A DNA stretch of 64,000 bases from positions 124,001-188,000 of the forward strand of contig NZ_FNRY01000001.1 in NCBI RefSeq assembly GCF_900105715.1, written 5' to 3'. Below, one piece after another: positions 17,345 to 26,417 of this stretch (positions are counted from its first letter, which is position 1; every line of letters starts with the position of its first letter). This DNA is from Paramicrobacterium humi. GTDB taxonomy: Bacteria; Actinomycetota; Actinomycetes; Actinomycetales; Microbacteriaceae. The notes below the pieces were generated by a model. It saw only the letters and a program-made list of their open reading frames with translations. It made no database searches and was not told the origin of the DNA. A program made the translations under genes and the position numbers.

Positions 17345-18925
17345 TCAGGCGTTCGCGGCTTCGATGCGGGGGAACAGCGCCTCGAGCGGGTGCACCCTCG
17401 TCTCGGCGGGAAGCTGGCCCCAGCGACCCGCGTCCCGGATGGGCTGGCTCGCGAGGTCGCCGAGAGCGTCGGCAGCCCCCAGTGCCGTCCACAGCTTATC
17501 CGTCGCGATCGGGATCACCGGAGCGAGCAGCACGGCGAGGGCGCGCAGCCCCTCGGTCGCCGTGTAGAGCACCGTCGCGAGCCGGTCGCGATTGGCGGGA
17601 TCCTTCGCGAGAGCCCACGGCTCCTGGTCGGTGATGTACCCGTTGAGCTCGTCGACGATCGTCCAGATGTGCGCGAGCGCGTCGTGCACGGCGAGCGTGC
17701 CGATCGCGGCATCCGCCGCCGCCGCGGCATCCGCCACGACCTTCTGAATGGCCCGATCGTCATCGGAGTAGTCGGATGCCGCTGGCACGACGCCGTCGAA
17801 ATAGCGGCTCACCATCGCGAGCACGCGCGAGGCGAGGTTGCCGAAGCCGTTCGCGAGCTCGGACTGGTAGCGAGCGGAGAGGTCCTCCCAGCTGAACGAG
17901 CCGTCCTGCCCGAACGCGATCGCGCGCATGAAGTAGTAGCGGAACGCGTCGGAGCCGAACGTGTCGGTGATCTCGGTCGGCGCGATGCCCGTGAGCTTCG
18001 ACTTCGACATCTTCTCGCCGCCGACGAGCAGCCAGCCGTGTCCGAACACGCGCTGCGGAACCTCGAGCCCGGCGGCCATGAGCATGGCCGGCCAGATCAC
18101 GGCGTGGAAGCGGAGGATGTCCTTTCCGACGATGTGCACGGCGGGCCACAGCCGCTCGAACTTCGCCTCGCCCTGGCCGTAGCCGATCGCGGTGATGTAG
18201 TTGAGCAGCGCGTCGAACCACACGTACACGACGTGGGTGTCGTCCCACGGCACCTTCACGCCCCAGTCGAAGCTCGAGCGGGAGATGGACAGGTCGGAGA
18301 GCCCCTGCCGCACGAACTGCATGACCTCGTTGCGCGCCGACTCGGGCTGCACGAAGTCGGGCCGCTCCTCGTACAGGGCGAGGAGGCGCTCGGCGAAGTC
18401 GCTCATGCGGAAGAAGTAGTTGCGCTCCTGCAGCAGCTCGACGGGCTTCGAGTGGATGGCGCAGACAAGCTGCCCCTCGTAGGCTCCCGTGCCGTCGACG
18501 AGCTCGGAGGGCTGCTTGTACTCCTCGCAGCCGACGCAGTAGTAGCCCTCGTACTCGCCGGCGTAGATGAAGCCGTCGTCGTAGAGCTTCTGCAGGAAGG
18601 TCTGCACGGCCTCCTCGTGACGCGGCTCGGTCGTGCGGATGAAGTCGTCGTTCGCGACGTTGATCGTCTCGAGAAGCGGACGCCAGCTCGTCTCGACGAG
18701 CGTGTCGGCCCACTGCTTCGGACTCACGCCGTTCGCGGTGGCGGTGCGCAGGATCTTCTCACCGTGCTCGTCGGTTCCCGTGAGCATCCACGTGTCGTCC
18801 CCCGCCTGGCGGTGCCAGCGCGCCAGCACGTCGGCGGCCACCTCGGTGTACGCGTGCCCGATGTGCGGGGCGTCGTTCACGTAGAAGATGGGAGTCGTGA
18901 TGTAGAAGGAATCGCCTGAGGACAT
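17345..18925 (-). CDS. metG: Methionyl-tRNA synthetase
   Basis: 526-residue class I synthetase that charges tRNA-Met. The start MSSGDSFYITTPIFYVNDAPHIGHAYTE holds the HIGH motif; LTGTDEHGEKI is the methionine-pocket segment. One zinc-knuckle remnant has CVGCEEYKQ and a later Cys, and the KMSKS loop reads GEKMSKSKLTG. The C-terminal anticodon-binding helix bundle is present and there is no extra tRNA-binding domain, as in short actinobacterial enzymes. ATG 18925 is chosen over ATG 18934 by family comparison. It is first in the metG-tatD-rsmA operon. Confidence 0.95.
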   Translation of the reverse strand: MSSGDSFYITTPIFYVNDAPHIGHAYTEVAADVLARWHRQAGDDTWMLTGTDEHGEKILRTATANGVSPKQWADTLVETSWRPLLETINVANDDFIRTTEPRHEEAVQTFLQKLYDDGFIYAGEYEGYYCVGCEEYKQPSELVDGTGAYEGQLVCAIHSKPVELLQERNYFFRMSDFAERLLALYEERPDFVQPESARNEVMQFVRQGLSDLSISRSSFDWGVKVPWDDTHVVYVWFDALLNYITAIGYGQGEAKFERLWPAVHIVGKDILRFHAVIWPAMLMAAGLEVPQRVFGHGWLLVGGEKMSKSKLTGIAPTEITDTFGSDAFRYYFMRAIAFGQDGSFSWEDLSARYQSELANGFGNLASRVLAMVSRYFDGVVPAASDYSDDDRAIQKVVADAAAAADAAIGTLAVHDALAHIWTIVDELNGYITDQEPWALAKDPANRDRLATVLYTATEGLRALAVLLAPVIPIATDKLWTALGAADALGDLASQPIRDAGRWGQLPAETRVHPLEALFPRIEAANA

Positions 18926-18999
18926 GGCTTCCATCCTACGGCGCGCGTGCATGCGGTTTCCGCCGGTGACAAGCCCCTGCGCGAGGCGCGTCGCGGCGC

Positions 19000-19005
19000 T
19001 AGTCT
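19000..19005 (+). promoter_or_regulatory. -10 box of the aldo/keto reductase gene (leaderless)
   Basis: TAGTCT ends exactly 6 bases before ATG 19012, with no Shine-Dalgarno. This fits the leaderless TAnnnT-N6-start pattern. Confidence 0.6.
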
Positions 19006-19011
19006 CGCAGC

Positions 19012-19869
19012 ATGAAGACGCGACGCATCGGATCATTCACGGTCAGCGCGATCGGCCTCGGCGGCATGCCCATGTCGATCCCCGGCCGCAAGGACCACGA
19101 CACCTCGATAGCGACAGTGCATGCGGCGCTCGACGCGGGCGTGACGCTCATCGACACCGCCGACGCGTACACGTCGACGGGTGACGGGCAAGGCCACAAC
19201 GAGCTGCTCATCGCCGAGGCGCTGCGCTCGTACGGCGGTGACACGTCGCACGTGCTCGTCGCGACGAAGGGCGGGCTCGTCTACAAGGAACCGGGGCCGT
19301 GGGAGAAGCACGGCTCCCCCACTCATCTGAAGGATGCCGCGCGGCGCTCGGCCGACCGGCTCGGCGTGGACGCGATCGGCCTGTACCAGTTCCACCGGCC
19401 GGACCCGGACGTGCCGTACGCGGACTCGATCGGGGCGTTGAAGGACCTCGTCGCGGAGGGCGTCATCGTGCACGCCGGGATCTCGAACGCGAACGAGGAG
19501 CAGATCCGCGAGGCGCGCGACATCCTGGGCGACGACCTCGTCTCGGTGCAGAACCAGTTCTCGCCCGCGCACCTCGACAGCCGGCGCGAGCTCGACGTGT
19601 GCCTCGAGCTCGGTCTCGCGTTCCTGCCGTGGAGCCCGCTCGGCGGCATCCGAAAGGCCGGTGATCTCGCGACCGAGCATGAGGCGTTCGGTGACCTCGC
19701 ACTCGAGCTCGAGGTGAGCCCCCAGCAGATCGCGCTCGCGTGGGAGCTCGCTCTCGCGGAGAACGTCATCCCGATCCCGGGTGCGAGCCGGCCGCAGAGC
19801 ATCGTCGACTCGGCGAAGGCCGCGGACCTCGAGCTGACGGACGAACAGCTGCAGCGGCTCGGCATCTAG
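19012..19869 (+). CDS. Aldo/keto reductase
   Basis: 285-residue NADPH-dependent TIM-barrel oxidoreductase. Catalytic tetrad residues appear as D and Y in TLIDTADAYTS, K in VLVATKGG and H in LYQFHRPDPDVPY. The C-terminal cofactor motif is IPIPGASRPQSIVDS. The substrate is not evident. It is divergent from metG, 86 bp away, and its TAG stop forms the -10 box of the next gene. Confidence 0.9.
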   Translation: MKTRRIGSFTVSAIGLGGMPMSIPGRKDHDTSIATVHAALDAGVTLIDTADAYTSTGDGQGHNELLIAEALRSYGGDTSHVLVATKGGLVYKEPGPWEKHGSPTHLKDAARRSADRLGVDAIGLYQFHRPDPDVPYADSIGALKDLVAEGVIVHAGISNANEEQIREARDILGDDLVSVQNQFSPAHLDSRRELDVCLELGLAFLPWSPLGGIRKAGDLATEHEAFGDLALELEVSPQQIALAWELALAENVIPIPGASRPQSIVDSAKAADLELTDEQLQRLGI

Positions 19870-19872
19870 ACT
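19867..19872 (+). promoter_or_regulatory. -10 box of the ASCH gene, built on a stop codon
   Basis: TAGACT, whose first three bases are the stop codon of the aldo/keto reductase gene, ends 6 bases before GTG 19879. Confidence 0.55.
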
Positions 19873-19878
19873 CCAGAC

Positions 19879-20400
19879 GTGACCCCGACGCTTCCGCGCC
19901 CGTTCGACCGCCGGGCGGCCCAGGCGATGTGGGACGCGTACGCGGCCGCGCACCCGCAGGCGCTGCGCACGTCCGACACGTTCTCCGTCGACCGGTTCGG
20001 CGACTCGCTCGAGCTCGCGAACGAGCTCCTCGAGGTCGTCATCAACGGTCCCAAGCGGGCGACCGCGACGCTCGCCGCCGAGTTTCGCGCGGCCGGTGAG
20101 CCGCTGCCCGAGATCGGCTCCCACTGGGTCGCGTGCGACGGCAACGGCACACCGCGCGCGATCCTTCGCACGATCGAGCTGCGCGTCGCCACCTTCCCGG
20201 AGGTCGACGAGCGGTTCGCCTGGGACGAGGGCGAGGACGACCGCAGTCTCGAGAGCTGGCGCGTCGAGCACCGACGCTATTTCGAGCGCACGTGCGCCGC
20301 GCGCGGAGAGAGCTTCAGCGAGCAGGACGAGATCATCCTCGAACGGTTCGCCGTCGTGTGGCCGCCCGAGGTGGCCGATCGGCGGCACCACGCGCAGTAG
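19879..20400 (+). CDS. ASCH-domain protein
   Basis: 173 residues with an RNA-binding-type ASCH fold. The N-terminal helical part (DRRAAQAMWDAYAAAHPQAL) is followed by the core with NGPKRATATLAAEF and IGSHWVACDGNGTPRAILRT, and the helix DRSLESWRVEHRRYFERTC typical of the COG4405 group. It may bind RNA or modified nucleosides. The GTG start at 19879 lies 9 bp after the previous stop. No partner gene suggests a pathway. Confidence 0.85.
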   Translation: MTPTLPRPFDRRAAQAMWDAYAAAHPQALRTSDTFSVDRFGDSLELANELLEVVINGPKRATATLAAEFRAAGEPLPEIGSHWVACDGNGTPRAILRTIELRVATFPEVDERFAWDEGEDDRSLESWRVEHRRYFERTCAARGESFSEQDEIILERFAVVWPPEVADRRHHAQ

Positions 20401-20403
20401 GCT
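20398..20403 (+). promoter_or_regulatory. -10 box of the decayed MFS gene, built on a stop codon
   Basis: TAGGCT contains the TAG stop of the ASCH gene and ends 6 bases before GTG 20410. Confidence 0.5.
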
Positions 20404-20409
20404 GGCACG

Positions 20410-21385
20410 GTGCACATCGTGATGTTCCTCTGACGGCCCGCGTCTCGCGAGCGTCAACGCGGCGGCGTGCGTGGGGCTCGCGTTCGCCACTCGGCATGCG
20501 GATGCCGCGACGAGCGCGCTCGTGCTCGCGCTCAGCGCCGCGCTCGGGCTCAGCGCACCCCCGCTCGGCGCCGCGATGCGCGTGCTGTGGGCCTCGCTCA
20601 CCACGCCGGGCACGCAGCGCTCTCGCGCGTTCAGCCTCGACGCCGTCGCGGAAGAGCTGCTCTTCGTCGCGGGCCCCGTCGTGATCACCGCCGTCATCGT
20701 CGCGTCCTCGCCGGCGGTCGGCCTCGTCGTCACGGCCGCTGCGGTGTTCCTCGGGACCCTCGGCATGACGACGAGCGCGGTCTCTGCGTCGCAGCGCGGC
20801 AGCCGCGCGCAGACCCTGCGGGAGCACCGGCCGCTCGCTCAGCCCGGGTTCGCGCGCACGCTCGTCGCGCTGCTCGGCGTCGGAGCGGTTCTCGGAACCG
20901 TCGAGATCGCCGCGCCCGCTCTCGCGACGAATCAGGGCGCTCTCGAGCTCTCGGGATGGCTGCTCGCGGCGTTCGCGGGAGGAAGCGCGATCGGCGGCCT
21001 CGTCTATGGGCAGCGCGAGCACTCGTCGTCGCTCGGAGTGCGGCTCGTCGTGCTGAGCGTCGGCATGGGACTCGCCGCTCTCATCGCCTCGCAGGTCACG
21101 GCGATTCCCGTGTTCGCGGTGCTCCTCGTCGCGATCGGAGCGTTTCTCGCGCCCTCCCTCATCACGGGCTATCTCATGGCGGACGCGCTCGTTCCCGAGG
21201 GCAGCCGCACCGAGGCGTCGACGTGGATCAACACGGCGGTGAACCTCGGGGCGGCGCTCGCCTCCGCCGGCGCGGGCGTGGTCATCGACGAAGTCGGCGC
21301 CGGACTCGCTCTCGCCGGGTGCGGCGGCCTCGCTGTCGTGCTCGCGGCCGCGGCGCCGTTTCGGCGTGGCGTCTCGACGGCGTGA
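20410..21385 (+). pseudogene. MFS transporter lacking its N-terminal part
   Basis: A leaderless-type GTG at 20410 opens a frame that stops after seven codons (VHIVMFL). The remaining frame, open from 20423 with a first usable GTG at 20471, encodes about 304 residues with some eight or nine membrane spans (for example ALVLALSAALGLSAPPLGA and LVALLGVGAVLGTVEIA). An intact transporter of this type has about 400 residues and 12 spans, and the missing part corresponds to roughly the first three or four. A deletion or frameshift near 20431 is the simplest explanation. It might still be translated from GTG 20471, but transport function is doubtful. Confidence 0.7.
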
Positions 21386-21390
21386 CGGCG

Positions 21391-21705
21391 TCAGCGCTTC
21401 TCGTCCGGCATCCAGTTGACGGGTTTGATGCGCTCCGCGAGCGCCATCCACACGGCGAAGACGAGGAATCCGGCCTCGAAGCGCGGCAGGTCAGCGTTCC
21501 AGCGCGCGGGCGCGCCTCGCCGCCGGAGCAGGAGGGCGAGCCCCACGCCGAGGTTGAGCAGCCCCCACACGGCATTGACGCGCGGTCCCGAGTCGCGACC
21601 GCCGAGCGGCGTCAGGTGCCGGCGCCCGCTGGCGGCGGTGGCCAAGTGCGGAGCGCTGTTTGCGACGAGGACACCGGCGACGAAGGAGCGTGCGGGATGT
21701 GCCAT
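21391..21705 (-). CDS. Small membrane protein, function unknown
   Basis: 104 residues with three or four hydrophobic segments: AHPARSFVAGVLVANSAPHL, VNAVWGLLNLGVGLALLLRR and AGFLVFAVWMALAER. ATG 21705 is preferred to an earlier in-frame start inside rsmI because it gives a clean membrane N-terminus. The family was not named. It is convergent with the decayed MFS gene 5 bp away. Confidence 0.7.
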   Translation of the reverse strand: MAHPARSFVAGVLVANSAPHLATAASGRRHLTPLGGRDSGPRVNAVWGLLNLGVGLALLLRRRGAPARWNADLPRFEAGFLVFAVWMALAERIKPVNWMPDEKR

Positions 21706-21727
21706 CCGGCCACGATAGACGACGGCG

Positions 21728-22543
21728 TCACCGCGCGTCGAGAGCCGCCTGATACAGCTCGCGCTTCGAGAGCCCCGTCTCGGCGGCGACGGCGGAGGCG
21801 GCATCCTTGAGCCTCTCCCCCGCCGTGACGCGCGCCTGCACCTGCGCGAGCGCGTCGGCCGGGTCGGCGGATGCCGCGGGCGCACCCGCGACGACGAGAA
21901 CGATCTCCCCCTTGACGCCGTCAGCGGCCCACGCGGCGAGCTCTGCGGCGGCGCCGCGCTTGACCTGCTCGTACAGTTTGGTCAGCTCGCGGCACACCGC
22001 CACGCGGCGTTCGTCGCCGAGCTCGCTCGCGACGTCGGCGAGCGCGGAGGCGATGCGCTGCGGGGACTCGAAGAAGACCATCGTGCGGCGCTCGCCCGCG
22101 AGCTGACGCAGAGCCTGGCGGCGCTCGCCGGGCTTCCGCGGCAGGAAGCCCTCGAACGTGAACCTGTCGGTGGGCAGCCCCGAGACGGCGAGCGCGGTGA
22201 CAACGGCGCTCGGACCGGGGATGACGGTGACGTCGACGCCCGCGGCGATGGCGGCCTGCACGAGGTGGTAGCCGGGGTCGGAGACGGTCGGCATTCCCGC
22301 GTCGCTCATGACGACGAGGTCGGCGTCGCGCGCGAGTTCGACGAGCTCGGCGCTCTTCTCGCGCTCGTTGTGGTCGTGCAGCGGAACGAGCTTCGGCTTG
22401 TTCGCGATGCCGAGCCCTTTGAGCAGCCGCACCGTCGAACGGGTGTCTTCGGCGGCGACGAGGCTCGCCGACTCGAGCGTCTCGACGAGGCGCGCGGAGG
22501 CGTCGCCGAGGTTGCCGATCGGCGTTGCCGCGAGAATGATCAT
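21728..22543 (-). CDS. rsmI: 16S rRNA cytidine-1402 2'-O-methyltransferase RsmI
   Basis: 271 residues of the tetrapyrrole-methylase fold. Motifs are those of RsmI: ILAATPIGNLGDASARL, AAEDTRSTVRLLKGLGI, VVMSDAGMPTVSDPG, IPGPSAVVTALAVSGLP and FEGFLPRKPGER. It methylates the ribose of C1402 in the decoding centre. It is divergent from pmt with 58 bp between, as in many actinobacteria. The C-terminal helix SKRELYQAAL is the usual end. Confidence 0.94.
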   Translation of the reverse strand: MIILAATPIGNLGDASARLVETLESASLVAAEDTRSTVRLLKGLGIANKPKLVPLHDHNEREKSAELVELARDADLVVMSDAGMPTVSDPGYHLVQAAIAAGVDVTVIPGPSAVVTALAVSGLPTDRFTFEGFLPRKPGERRQALRQLAGERRTMVFFESPQRIASALADVASELGDERRVAVCRELTKLYEQVKRGAAAELAAWAADGVKGEIVLVVAGAPAASADPADALAQVQARVTAGERLKDAASAVAAETGLSKRELYQAALDAR

Positions 22544-22589
22544 GCTGCCAGTCTGCCACCGGCTCAGTGGGCGGATAGCCGGCGATGGC

Positions 22590-22595
22590 TAGCAT
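22590..22595 (+). promoter_or_regulatory. -10 box of the pmt gene (leaderless)
   Basis: TAGCAT ends 6 bases before GTG 22602, with no Shine-Dalgarno. Confidence 0.55.
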
Positions 22596-22601
22596 GGCAG
22601 G

Positions 22602-24284
22602 GTGCGCGCGTCCCAGCCTCCCGCGACCGGCGGTTCCTCCCTCGACGAGCCGTTCGACGACCTCGTCGGCGCCCCCGCGCGCGCCTCAGACGATGTCCGC
22701 GCCGACGACGCGGGCGACGATGTGGAGCGCGGTTCGCGACTCGACGACTGGTGGGGGCGGATGCTGCGCACCCCCGCGCGGCGGAGGGCCTGGAGCTGGG
22801 GCGGCCCCGCCGCCGTGACGCTGCTCGCCGCCGTGCTGCGGCTGTGGAACATCGGCCAGCCGCACGCGCTCGTGTTCGACGAGACCTTCTACGTCAAGGA
22901 CGCGTGGACGCTCTGGAACAACGGCTACGAGTCCACGTGGCCTGACAAGGCCGACCCGCTCTTCAACGCGGGGCAGACCGACATCTTCACGACGACGGGC
23001 TCGTACGTCGTGCACCCGCCGATCGGCAAGTGGCTCATCGGCGCCGGAATGGAGCTGTTCGGCCCCGACTCGAGCGTCGGCTGGCGCATCTCCACGGCCG
23101 TGGTCGGCATCCTCGCCGTGCTGCTCGTCACCCTCATCGCGCGGCGCCTGTTCGACTCTCCGCTGCTCGGCGTCATCGCGGGCGGTCTCATGGCCATCGA
23201 CGGGCACGCGATCGTGATGTCGCGCGTCGCCCTCCTCGACACGACGGTCATGTTCTTCGCGCTGTGCGGCTTCGGCTGCGTGCTGCTCGACCGGCGCTGG
23301 CACGAGGAGCGGCTCGCCGCCGCGATCGCCCGCCGGGCGGCATCCGATCGTCCGATCACGTGGGGTCCCGCGATCTGGGCGCGTCCTTGGGTGGTCGCCG
23401 CGGGCGTGTGCTTCGGGCTGTGCACGGCGACGAAGTGGTCGGGGCTGTACTTCCTCGCGGCGTTCGGGCTGTACCTCGTCGTCGTCGACATGCTCGCCCG
23501 GCGTCGGGCGGGCATCCCGTTCTGGGCCTCGGCGTCGATCCTCAAGCAGGGCCCCGCGACGTTCCTGCTTCTCGTGCCCGTCGCCTTCGCCGTGTATCTC
23601 GCGAGCTGGACCGGCTGGCTCAGCACCTCGGGCGGCTACGACCGGCAGTGGGCCGCGGTCGACGGCAACGCGTGGACGGGGCCGTTCTCGTGGGTGCCGC
23701 TGCCGCTGCAGAGCCTCGTCCACTACCACGAGTCGATGTACGCATTCCACGTCGGCCTGTCGACGCCGCACCCGTACCAGTCGAATCCGCTCACCTGGCT
23801 GCTCATGATCCGGCCCGTGGCGATGTGGTACGAGGGTGTTCCCGACGGCACGGGCGGCTGCCACGGCGGTTGCGTCACCGACATCACCTCGATTGCGAAC
23901 CCGCTCATCTGGTGGGCGGCGGGACTCGCGGCGCTCTTCCTCGTTGTGCGGCTGGTGCTGAAGCGCGAGTGGCAGGCCGGCCTGATCCTCGCAGGAATCG
24001 CAGCCGGGTATCTGCCGTGGCTGTTGTACCTGCACCGCACGGTGTTCCAGTTCTACACGATCGCGTTCGAGCCCTACCTGCTGCTCGCGCTCACTCTCGT
24101 CATCGGCCTCGTGCTCGGCCGCCGCACCGACGAGAGGTACCGGCGGGTTGGCGGCATCCGGGCGGTCGCCGTCTTCGGGATCGCGTGCGTGCTGCTCTCC
24201 GCCTTCTGGTACCCGCTGTGGACGGCGACGCCGGTGCCCACGTGGTTCGTCATGCTGCACTACTGGCTGCCGAGCTGGATCTGA
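22602..24284 (+). CDS. pmt: Polyprenyl-phosphate-mannose--protein mannosyltransferase (PMT family)
   Basis: 560-residue GT39 membrane glycosyltransferase that transfers mannose from polyprenyl-phosphate-mannose to Ser/Thr of exported proteins. A hydrophilic N-terminal region of about 65 residues precedes the first span; the catalytic Asp-Glu pair is in FDETFYVKDAWTLW and the conserved loop is VVHPPIGKWLIGAGM. About ten to twelve spans follow; the segment ATKWSGLYFL is a PMT signature. The leaderless GTG start is preferred. It is divergent from rsmI. Confidence 0.93.
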   Translation: MRASQPPATGGSSLDEPFDDLVGAPARASDDVRADDAGDDVERGSRLDDWWGRMLRTPARRRAWSWGGPAAVTLLAAVLRLWNIGQPHALVFDETFYVKDAWTLWNNGYESTWPDKADPLFNAGQTDIFTTTGSYVVHPPIGKWLIGAGMELFGPDSSVGWRISTAVVGILAVLLVTLIARRLFDSPLLGVIAGGLMAIDGHAIVMSRVALLDTTVMFFALCGFGCVLLDRRWHEERLAAAIARRAASDRPITWGPAIWARPWVVAAGVCFGLCTATKWSGLYFLAAFGLYLVVVDMLARRRAGIPFWASASILKQGPATFLLLVPVAFAVYLASWTGWLSTSGGYDRQWAAVDGNAWTGPFSWVPLPLQSLVHYHESMYAFHVGLSTPHPYQSNPLTWLLMIRPVAMWYEGVPDGTGGCHGGCVTDITSIANPLIWWAAGLAALFLVVRLVLKREWQAGLILAGIAAGYLPWLLYLHRTVFQFYTIAFEPYLLLALTLVIGLVLGRRTDERYRRVGGIRAVAVFGIACVLLSAFWYPLWTATPVPTWFVMLHYWLPSWI

Positions 24285-24354
24285 TTCGGCACCGCGCGCG
24301 AAGCGGGGCTAGCCTTTCACAGGGCCCGAATCGGCCCGAGAGTGAGGAGAACAC

Positions 24355-25362
24355 GTGAGCGCACTGTCGGTGAAGACCACAATCTCGGTCCTTCCCGGCG
24401 TCGCCGCCGCGGGTGCGGCCGCCCTCGTCGCGTGGGGCGTCTCGACCGGACTCCCGACGCTTCCCCTGCTCACCGTGTGCGTCGTGCTCGGCATCGTCTT
24501 CGCGCAGCTTCCCGGCATGGGAACGCTGCTGCGCGGCATCCTCGCTCCCGGTCTCGCGTTCTCGTCGAAGAAGCTCATGCGCGCGGGCGTCGTTCTTCTC
24601 GGGCTGAAGCTGAGCCTCGTCGACATCGCGGGGCTGGGCTGGGCGACCCTGCTCACGACCATCGCGATCGTGCTCATCACCTTCGCCGGGACCTACGGGC
24701 TCGGCCGGCTCTTGAAGCTGCCCGGGCATGAGCCGCTGCTCATGGCAACGGGTTTCTCGATCTGCGGCGCGAGCGCGATCGGCGCGATGTCCGGAGTGGT
24801 GAACGCCAAGCGCAAGGACCAGGCGCACCCCGTCGCTCTCGTCACGCTGTGCGGCACGCTCGCGATCTTCGTGCTTCCCGCCCTGTGGGAGCCGCTCGGT
24901 CTGACGGATCTGCAGTTCGGGCACTGGGTCGGCGCCGGCGTGCACGATGTGGGCCAGGTCGTCGCGACGGCTCAGATCGCCGGCGGCTCTGCCCTCGCCG
25001 TCGCCCTCGTCGTGAAGCTCACGCGTGTTCTGATGCTCGCGCCGATCGTCGCGGTCGCCGGCGTGGTCGAGCGGCGCCGCAACGTCGCCGTCACTGACGC
25101 GAAGCGCCCGCCGATCGTCCCCCTGTTCGTCGCCGGCTTCATCGTCGCGATCCTCGTGCGTTCGTTCGTTCCGCTTCCCGAGGCCGTGCTGAACGGCGCG
25201 GACATCGTGCAGACGGCGCTGCTCGCGATGGCGCTGTTCGGGCTCGGCTCCGCCGTCGACATCAAGCGGCTGCTCACGGCGGGCTGGCGGGCGCTCGTGG
25301 TCGGGCTGCTGTCGTGGGTGCTCATCGCCGCGCTCGCGCTCGGCGCCGTTCAGCTCAGCTGA
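24355..25362 (+). CDS. YeiH-family putative sulfate exporter (UPF0324)
   Basis: 335-residue membrane protein with about ten spans. Family signatures: KKLMRAGVVLLGLKLSL, GFSICGASAIGAM and VGAGVHDVGQVVATAQ. The GTG start at 24355 follows GTGAGGAG; a -10 box TAGCCT at 24310-24315 fits a leadered transcript. Members are proposed to export sulfate, sulfite or related anions; the substrate is not proved here. It lies 70 bp after pmt. Confidence 0.85.
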   Translation: MSALSVKTTISVLPGVAAAGAAALVAWGVSTGLPTLPLLTVCVVLGIVFAQLPGMGTLLRGILAPGLAFSSKKLMRAGVVLLGLKLSLVDIAGLGWATLLTTIAIVLITFAGTYGLGRLLKLPGHEPLLMATGFSICGASAIGAMSGVVNAKRKDQAHPVALVTLCGTLAIFVLPALWEPLGLTDLQFGHWVGAGVHDVGQVVATAQIAGGSALAVALVVKLTRVLMLAPIVAVAGVVERRRNVAVTDAKRPPIVPLFVAGFIVAILVRSFVPLPEAVLNGADIVQTALLAMALFGLGSAVDIKRLLTAGWRALVVGLLSWVLIAALALGAVQLS

Positions 25363-25391
25363 GCCTCGCCCTCCGCACACGCGTCTCGAAC

Positions 25392-25465
25392 AATTTCTGC
25401 ACAACGTCCCGACACGCCGCTGCGCAGCCGCAACACGCCGCCCGCGTTCCGGTTTTGCAGAAATT
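25392..25465. repeat. 10-bp inverted repeat in a convergent gap
   Basis: AATTTCTGCA (25392-25401) and TGCAGAAATT (25456-25465) are perfect inverted copies, 54 bp apart, between the YeiH-type gene and the convergent hydrolase gene. The interior is GC-rich and can fold further. It may serve both genes as a terminator. Confidence 0.5.
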
Positions 25466-26405
25466 AGCCGCGTCGGTCTGTCGATCGCACATCGAGAAAC
25501 GCGGCAGCCCGGTCGAACACCTCGTCGGGAACCTCATCGACGAGAAAGTGTCCGGCTCGCGGCACGATCTCGTGACGGAGTTCGCGGACTTCTGCTGAAG
25601 TGCGACGCATGCGAAGCAACGCCGCTGCCGGGTCGCGCCCGCCCATGAGAACCAGCGTCGGAACCTCAAGCCTCGTCGGGCGGCGCCGCCCCGTCATGAG
25701 GCCGACAAGGGACGGCATGATCGTGTGCCGATACAGCAGCGAGAGCGCGTGCGCCCGCGCGGGATTCCGCAGCAGCCGCCGGTAGATCTCCGAGTTCGGC
25801 ACCTCGCCGCCCGCCGACGCGAGCATCGGCCTCAGCACGAGCTGGCGCCCGCGGGACACGAACCGCTCCCCCACAACCGGAAGCGGCACGAGGGGCATGA
25901 ACCATCCCGAGCGCATGAGCGCCATCGCGCGTGCGTCGACGCGCACGAACGGATCGGGCGCGCTCAGCGCCACGAGCGCCGACACCCGGTCGGGATGTCT
26001 GATTGCGATGTCGAAGGAGACGAGGGCGCTCCAGTCGTGGGCGATGATCGCGGTGCGGCGAATGCCGAGGGCATCGAGCAGGTCGAGGACGTCGGCGGCG
26101 AGGCGGCCCCGGTCGTAACCGCGCCGAGGCGCGTCGGACCAGCCGGCGCCGCGCAGGTCGGGGCAGATCACGTGGTGCGTAGCTGCGAATCGCGGCAGCA
26201 GCTCTCGCCACTCGAGATGGTTCTGGGGCGCACCGTGCAGGAGCAGAAGCGGCGTTCCCGAGCCGGCTTCGAGCACGTTGAGCCGCACTCGGCCGCCCTC
26301 GACCTCGACAGTGCGCGCAGCCGTTCCGGCGAGCGCCGGCGCCGCCACGCCATCATTCGCGTCCACAGCGATCTCCTGCGACAGGCCGACCCCAGCGTCG
26401 ACCAC
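25464..26405 (-). CDS. Alpha/beta hydrolase
   Basis: Up to 313 residues. Oxyanion motif LLLHGAPQNHLEW, then DLRGAGWSDAP, and a catalytic histidine near the end in VPRAGHFLVDEVPDEVF. The nucleophile elbow reads IIAHDWSALVSF, with Asp at the nucleophile place (HDW), as in epoxide hydrolases and haloalkane dehalogenases rather than Ser-esterases. An epoxide-hydrolase-like role is therefore likely. The GTG start at 26405 is the longest; an internal GTG about 18 codons later is possible. It is divergent from a TetR gene that probably controls it. Confidence 0.83.
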   Translation of the reverse strand: MVDAGVGLSQEIAVDANDGVAAPALAGTAARTVEVEGGRVRLNVLEAGSGTPLLLLHGAPQNHLEWRELLPRFAATHHVICPDLRGAGWSDAPRRGYDRGRLAADVLDLLDALGIRRTAIIAHDWSALVSFDIAIRHPDRVSALVALSAPDPFVRVDARAMALMRSGWFMPLVPLPVVGERFVSRGRQLVLRPMLASAGGEVPNSEIYRRLLRNPARAHALSLLYRHTIMPSLVGLMTGRRRPTRLEVPTLVLMGGRDPAAALLRMRRTSAEVRELRHEIVPRAGHFLVDEVPDEVFDRAAAFLDVRSTDRRG

Positions 26406-26417
26406 TTGGGTCCGTTG

